Positions 32,906 to 35,182 of a stretch of DNA of 35,182 nucleotides are shown here, one piece after another. Origin of the DNA: Opitutia bacterium (GTDB taxonomy: Bacteria; Verrucomicrobiota; Verrucomicrobiia; Opitutales; UBA953); assembly GCA_947378845.1 (NCBI GenBank), contig CANCLQ010000013.1, forward strand, positions 1 to 35,182, read 5' to 3'. The position numbers and the translations under genes were made by a program. Each line of letters starts with the position of its first letter. The stretch's first letter is position 1. The notes under the pieces were generated by a model. The model was not told where the DNA came from, did not search any database, and saw only the letters and a program-made list of their open reading frames with translations.

Positions 32906-34096
32906 GTGCGAATTGCCTATATATTAACAGCGCCGCAAATGGTCGGCTTTCTTCGCGGGCACATCGCAACGATTAAAGCATCAGGTTTTGAACCGGTTAT
33001 CTTTACTCCTGAGGTCACTCCCTTGGTACAACAAATTGCTGCCGATGAAGGAGCTGAACTGATTGCCGCTCAAATGAAGCGAGACATTTCTCTCTGGAAT
33101 GATTTTTGGAGCACTATCCGTTTAATGCGGCTACTTTCTAATCTGCGGCCAGACATTACTGTAACAATTGGGCCGAAGGCTGGGCTACTAGGCGGCGTTG
33201 CTTCTTTTATTTCCGGTGTACCCTGCCGCATTCAAACGAAATGGGGCATCCGCCTAGAAACGGCCAAAGGTCTTCAGCGATTTATTCTTACACTAGCAGA
33301 TAAAGTTGCGGGCTCATGTGCGCATTTAATTTTATGCGATAGCCAAAGCGGAAAAGATCGAACGGCCGAACTTGGGCTGGCGCCTGCAAGAAAAATTCAG
33401 GTCGTGGCAAACGGATCGGCCAATGGCATAAATATTGGGCGATTTGAAATTAATCCAACTACCAGAGCCGCAGCGAAAGCATTTCGCTCTGAGTTAGGCC
33501 TCACTGATTCTGCTCCACTTGTTGGATTTGTCGGCAGACTTAACTTGGACAAGGGCCTGGTTGAATTAAATACCGCCTGGTCTTTGATTAAAGCTGAGCG
33601 CCCCGAAGCGACCCTAGTAATAATTGGCGAAGATGAATGCAGAAGCGTCACCGAAAAAGCAGCCCTAACTCAATTAAAGCAGGCTGCAGGTGTAAAATTA
33701 CTCGGACCTCGAACCGGGATTGAAGGACTTTTCTTGGCGATGGATGTTTTCCTAATGCCATCACACCGCGAAGGCTTTGGAGTGGTCGTCTTAGAGGCCG
33801 CAGCAATGGAGGTGCCGACTGTCGGATTTAGCGTGACTGGGATGAAAGACTCTGTGGTCAACCATTCAACCGGGGTCTTAGTTGAAATGGGCGATGTCAC
33901 TGGACTTGCCCGCGCCACGTTAAATTATTTAAACCAACCCGAATTAAGAAAACTACACGGTGCGAATGGTCGCAAGCGCGTTCATCATGATTTTAAACAA
34001 TCGACTGTCTGGCGAGGCTACTTTGAAGCATTTAGAGGCGCCGCCGAAGCGCAGAACCTAGATACCAGTAAACTTAAATGGACTCTGCGAACATGA
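32906..34096 (+). CDS. GT4 family glycosyltransferase
   Basis: A 396-residue GT-B retaining glycosyltransferase acting at the cytosolic face of the membrane. The N-terminal half shows MRIAYILTAPQMVGFLRGH, RPDITVTIGPKAGLLGGV and QTKWGIRLE, resembling CapM/WcfS-type UDP-sugar transferases. The donor half has GFVGRLNLDKGLVEL, LVIIGEDE, and the conserved HREGFGVVVLEAAAMEVPTVGF with the ExFGxxxxE glutamates. GTG 32906 is the first codon that gives a complete first strand. It is eight bases after the polymerase gene and its stop overlaps the next gene's ATG (34093-34096). The sugar is unknown. Confidence 0.9.
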   Translation: MRIAYILTAPQMVGFLRGHIATIKASGFEPVIFTPEVTPLVQQIAADEGAELIAAQMKRDISLWNDFWSTIRLMRLLSNLRPDITVTIGPKAGLLGGVASFISGVPCRIQTKWGIRLETAKGLQRFILTLADKVAGSCAHLILCDSQSGKDRTAELGLAPARKIQVVANGSANGINIGRFEINPTTRAAAKAFRSELGLTDSAPLVGFVGRLNLDKGLVELNTAWSLIKAERPEATLVIIGEDECRSVTEKAALTQLKQAAGVKLLGPRTGIEGLFLAMDVFLMPSHREGFGVVVLEAAAMEVPTVGFSVTGMKDSVVNHSTGVLVEMGDVTGLARATLNYLNQPELRKLHGANGRKRVHHDFKQSTVWRGYFEAFRGAAEAQNLDTSKLKWTLRT

Positions 34097-34899
34097 ACGC
34101 GTCTATACCTGCTGTTTCAATTTTAATGGGGATCTACAATTGCGAGACTACGCTTGCCGAAGCAATTGATTCAATTCGTGCCCAAACTTTTACCGACTGG
34201 GAATTTATCATCTGCGATGATGGCTCCAAAGACGGAAGCCTCATGTTGGCGAATGATTATGCGCTAAAGGACCCTCGCATTAAAGTCATCCGCAACGAAA
34301 AGAATATCGGTCTAGCCCAAACGCTCGACCACTGTGCCTCAGTGGCACGCGGAAAATACTTTGCTCGCATGGACGGAGATGACCGCTGTGACCCTGCTCG
34401 TCTTCAAAAGTTATTTTCGACAATAGAATCACATCCGAACGTAGCCGTCGTCAGCTCGTGGATGAGCATGTTTGACGAGCATGGGACATGGGGGCTGATC
34501 CGCACTCGCCCAGAGCCTACTGCTGCTGACTTTGCCGACGGCACTCCTATTTGTCACGCGCCCTGTATGATGCGTCGTTCGGCCTTCGAGGCAGTCGGTG
34601 GCTACGGCAGCCAGCCGTGGGTCATACGGACCGAAGACTATTACCTTTGGTTTCGCTTTTACGCTAAAGGCTTCAAGGCACTTAATTTACAAGAGCCCCT
34701 TTATCACATGCGCGATGACCGCGCCGCGAAGGCACGCCGGACATTTAAATCGCGCATCAACGAAACGATTGTGCGCTGGAAAGGGTTTGGCCTCTTGGGC
34801 TACCCGCTTTGGAAAAGAATTTGGGCGATTCGTCCCTTGCTGGTCTGGGCCGTCCCAAGTTGGCTTTACGAAAGATTGCGCAAAAGAAATCGTCAGTAA
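34093..34899 (+). CDS. GT2 family glycosyltransferase
   Basis: A 268-residue inverting GT-A enzyme. The N-terminal SILMGIYNCETTLAEAIDSI, DWEFIICDDGSKDGSLML, NIGLAQTLDHCASVARG and the metal-binding RMDGDDRCDP (DxD-type) are classic GT2. A Trp-rich acceptor loop (TEDYYLWFRFYAKGF) with the ED catalytic pair follows. The basic C-terminus (RPLLVWAVPSWLYERLRKRNRQ) may contact the membrane. Of two in-frame ATGs (34078, 34093), the second overlaps the preceding stop as ATGA and is preferred. It ends one base before the stop of the convergent GT4 gene, with no terminator between them. Confidence 0.92.
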   Translation: MNASIPAVSILMGIYNCETTLAEAIDSIRAQTFTDWEFIICDDGSKDGSLMLANDYALKDPRIKVIRNEKNIGLAQTLDHCASVARGKYFARMDGDDRCDPARLQKLFSTIESHPNVAVVSSWMSMFDEHGTWGLIRTRPEPTAADFADGTPICHAPCMMRRSAFEAVGGYGSQPWVIRTEDYYLWFRFYAKGFKALNLQEPLYHMRDDRAAKARRTFKSRINETIVRWKGFGLLGYPLWKRIWAIRPLLVWAVPSWLYERLRKRNRQ

Positions 34900-34900
34900 T

Positions 34901-35182
34901 CTAGGGGATAAGCTGATAGACTTTTTCGACCTCGGATAGGTTGCCGTAATCTCGACTCGCGGCCTTGGCTGCTAAGCGGTTACGAAGTGCAACATCGCGT
35001 GCAAGCAACGCAATCGTCTCTGCTAAGCCATCTACTCCAGCTGGCGCAATATAGCCATCCACGTTGTGTTCGAGCTGGCTGCTCGCCGTGGAAAAATCTG
35101 AAATGAGAACGGCTTTGCCGAGCATCTGTGCCTCGCGAACGGCCACCGCTTTTCCTTCATAGCGGGAAGGCTGCACATAAAT
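34901..35182 (-). CDS. GT4 family glycosyltransferase, C-terminal part (runs off the right edge)
   Basis: The frame is open to the window end, so the true start lies beyond 35182; 93 residues are visible. It reads IYVQPSRYEGKAVAVREAQM, the donor-sugar block of GT4 enzymes with the ExxxxxxxE glutamates, then VLISDFSTASSQLEHNVDGYIAP and a C-terminal helix (AETIALLARDVALRNRLAAKA). The missing part would hold the acceptor domain. It converges on the GT2 gene with a one-base gap and shows that the glycan locus continues to the right. Confidence 0.85.
   Translation of the reverse strand: MYVQPSRYEGKAVAVREAQMLGKAVLISDFSTASSQLEHNVDGYIAPAGVDGLAETIALLARDVALRNRLAAKAASRDYGNLSEVEKVYQLIP

Noticed and set aside
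16538..35182. Searched for CRISPR arrays, tRNA genes, transposases and integrases in the glycan locus.
   Set aside because: No regularly spaced repeats, cloverleaf-like segments or recognisable recombinase motifs were seen.

Overview
The window looks like a chromosomal segment of a Gram-negative-type bacterium, most plausibly of the Verrucomicrobiota/Planctomycetota neighbourhood. The clues are a DUF4838-type secreted protein, an exosortase-associated EpsI-family protein, GC-rich core genes with few Shine-Dalgarno sites, and a dispersed GGTAGGGACGAC-type intergenic repeat. The lineage is an inference; no rRNA is present to fix it.

Positions 1-16519 are a housekeeping block. It starts with the tail of a SHOCT-like protein and a terminator, followed by gcvT-gcvH-thiH-rsmE on the plus strand (glycine cleavage T and H proteins, 2-iminoacetate synthase, 16S rRNA m3U1498 methyltransferase). 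A lone zinc alcohol dehydrogenase and a MalY/PatB-type C-S lyase lie on the minus strand. A ComF-type phosphoribosyltransferase faces the minus-strand run accD-folC-rluA-like. An M20 dipeptidase (minus) is next, then tyrS and dnaE (plus).

From 16538, only 18 bases after the dnaE stop, the window becomes a surface-glycan locus that runs off the right edge. The first part (16538-21269) is visibly more AT-rich: a GT10 fucosyltransferase-like enzyme, a second glycosyltransferase-like protein, a GDP-perosamine synthase-like aminotransferase, and a one-chain GNAT acetyltransferase plus GT4 glycosyltransferase. A Gfo/Idh/MocA oxidoreductase, a secreted DUF4838 protein and a PglC/EpsL-type initiating phosphoglycosyl transferase follow (21419-25412).

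The most interesting part is a leftward operon at 31729-25478. In transcription order it encodes an acyl carrier protein, an SDR ketoreductase, an acyl-AMP ligase, a KAS III enzyme, a second acyl carrier protein, a PglD/NeuD-like acyltransferase, an EpsI-family protein and an EpsN/PglE-like aminotransferase, and it closes with a rho-independent terminator. I read it as a dedicated route that builds a short, probably 3-hydroxylated, acyl chain on a carrier protein and places it on the amino group of a bacillosamine-type sugar, which the nearby PglC-like enzyme could load onto lipid.

The right end (31812-35182) holds an EpsG-like polymerase, a GT4 and a GT2 glycosyltransferase, and the C-terminal part of another GT4. 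No flippase, polysaccharide export protein, exosortase or sugar-nucleotide dehydratase is visible, so the locus must rely on genes outside the window. No tRNA, rRNA, CRISPR array, transposase or origin was recognised. No gene-free stretch exceeds 300 bases.
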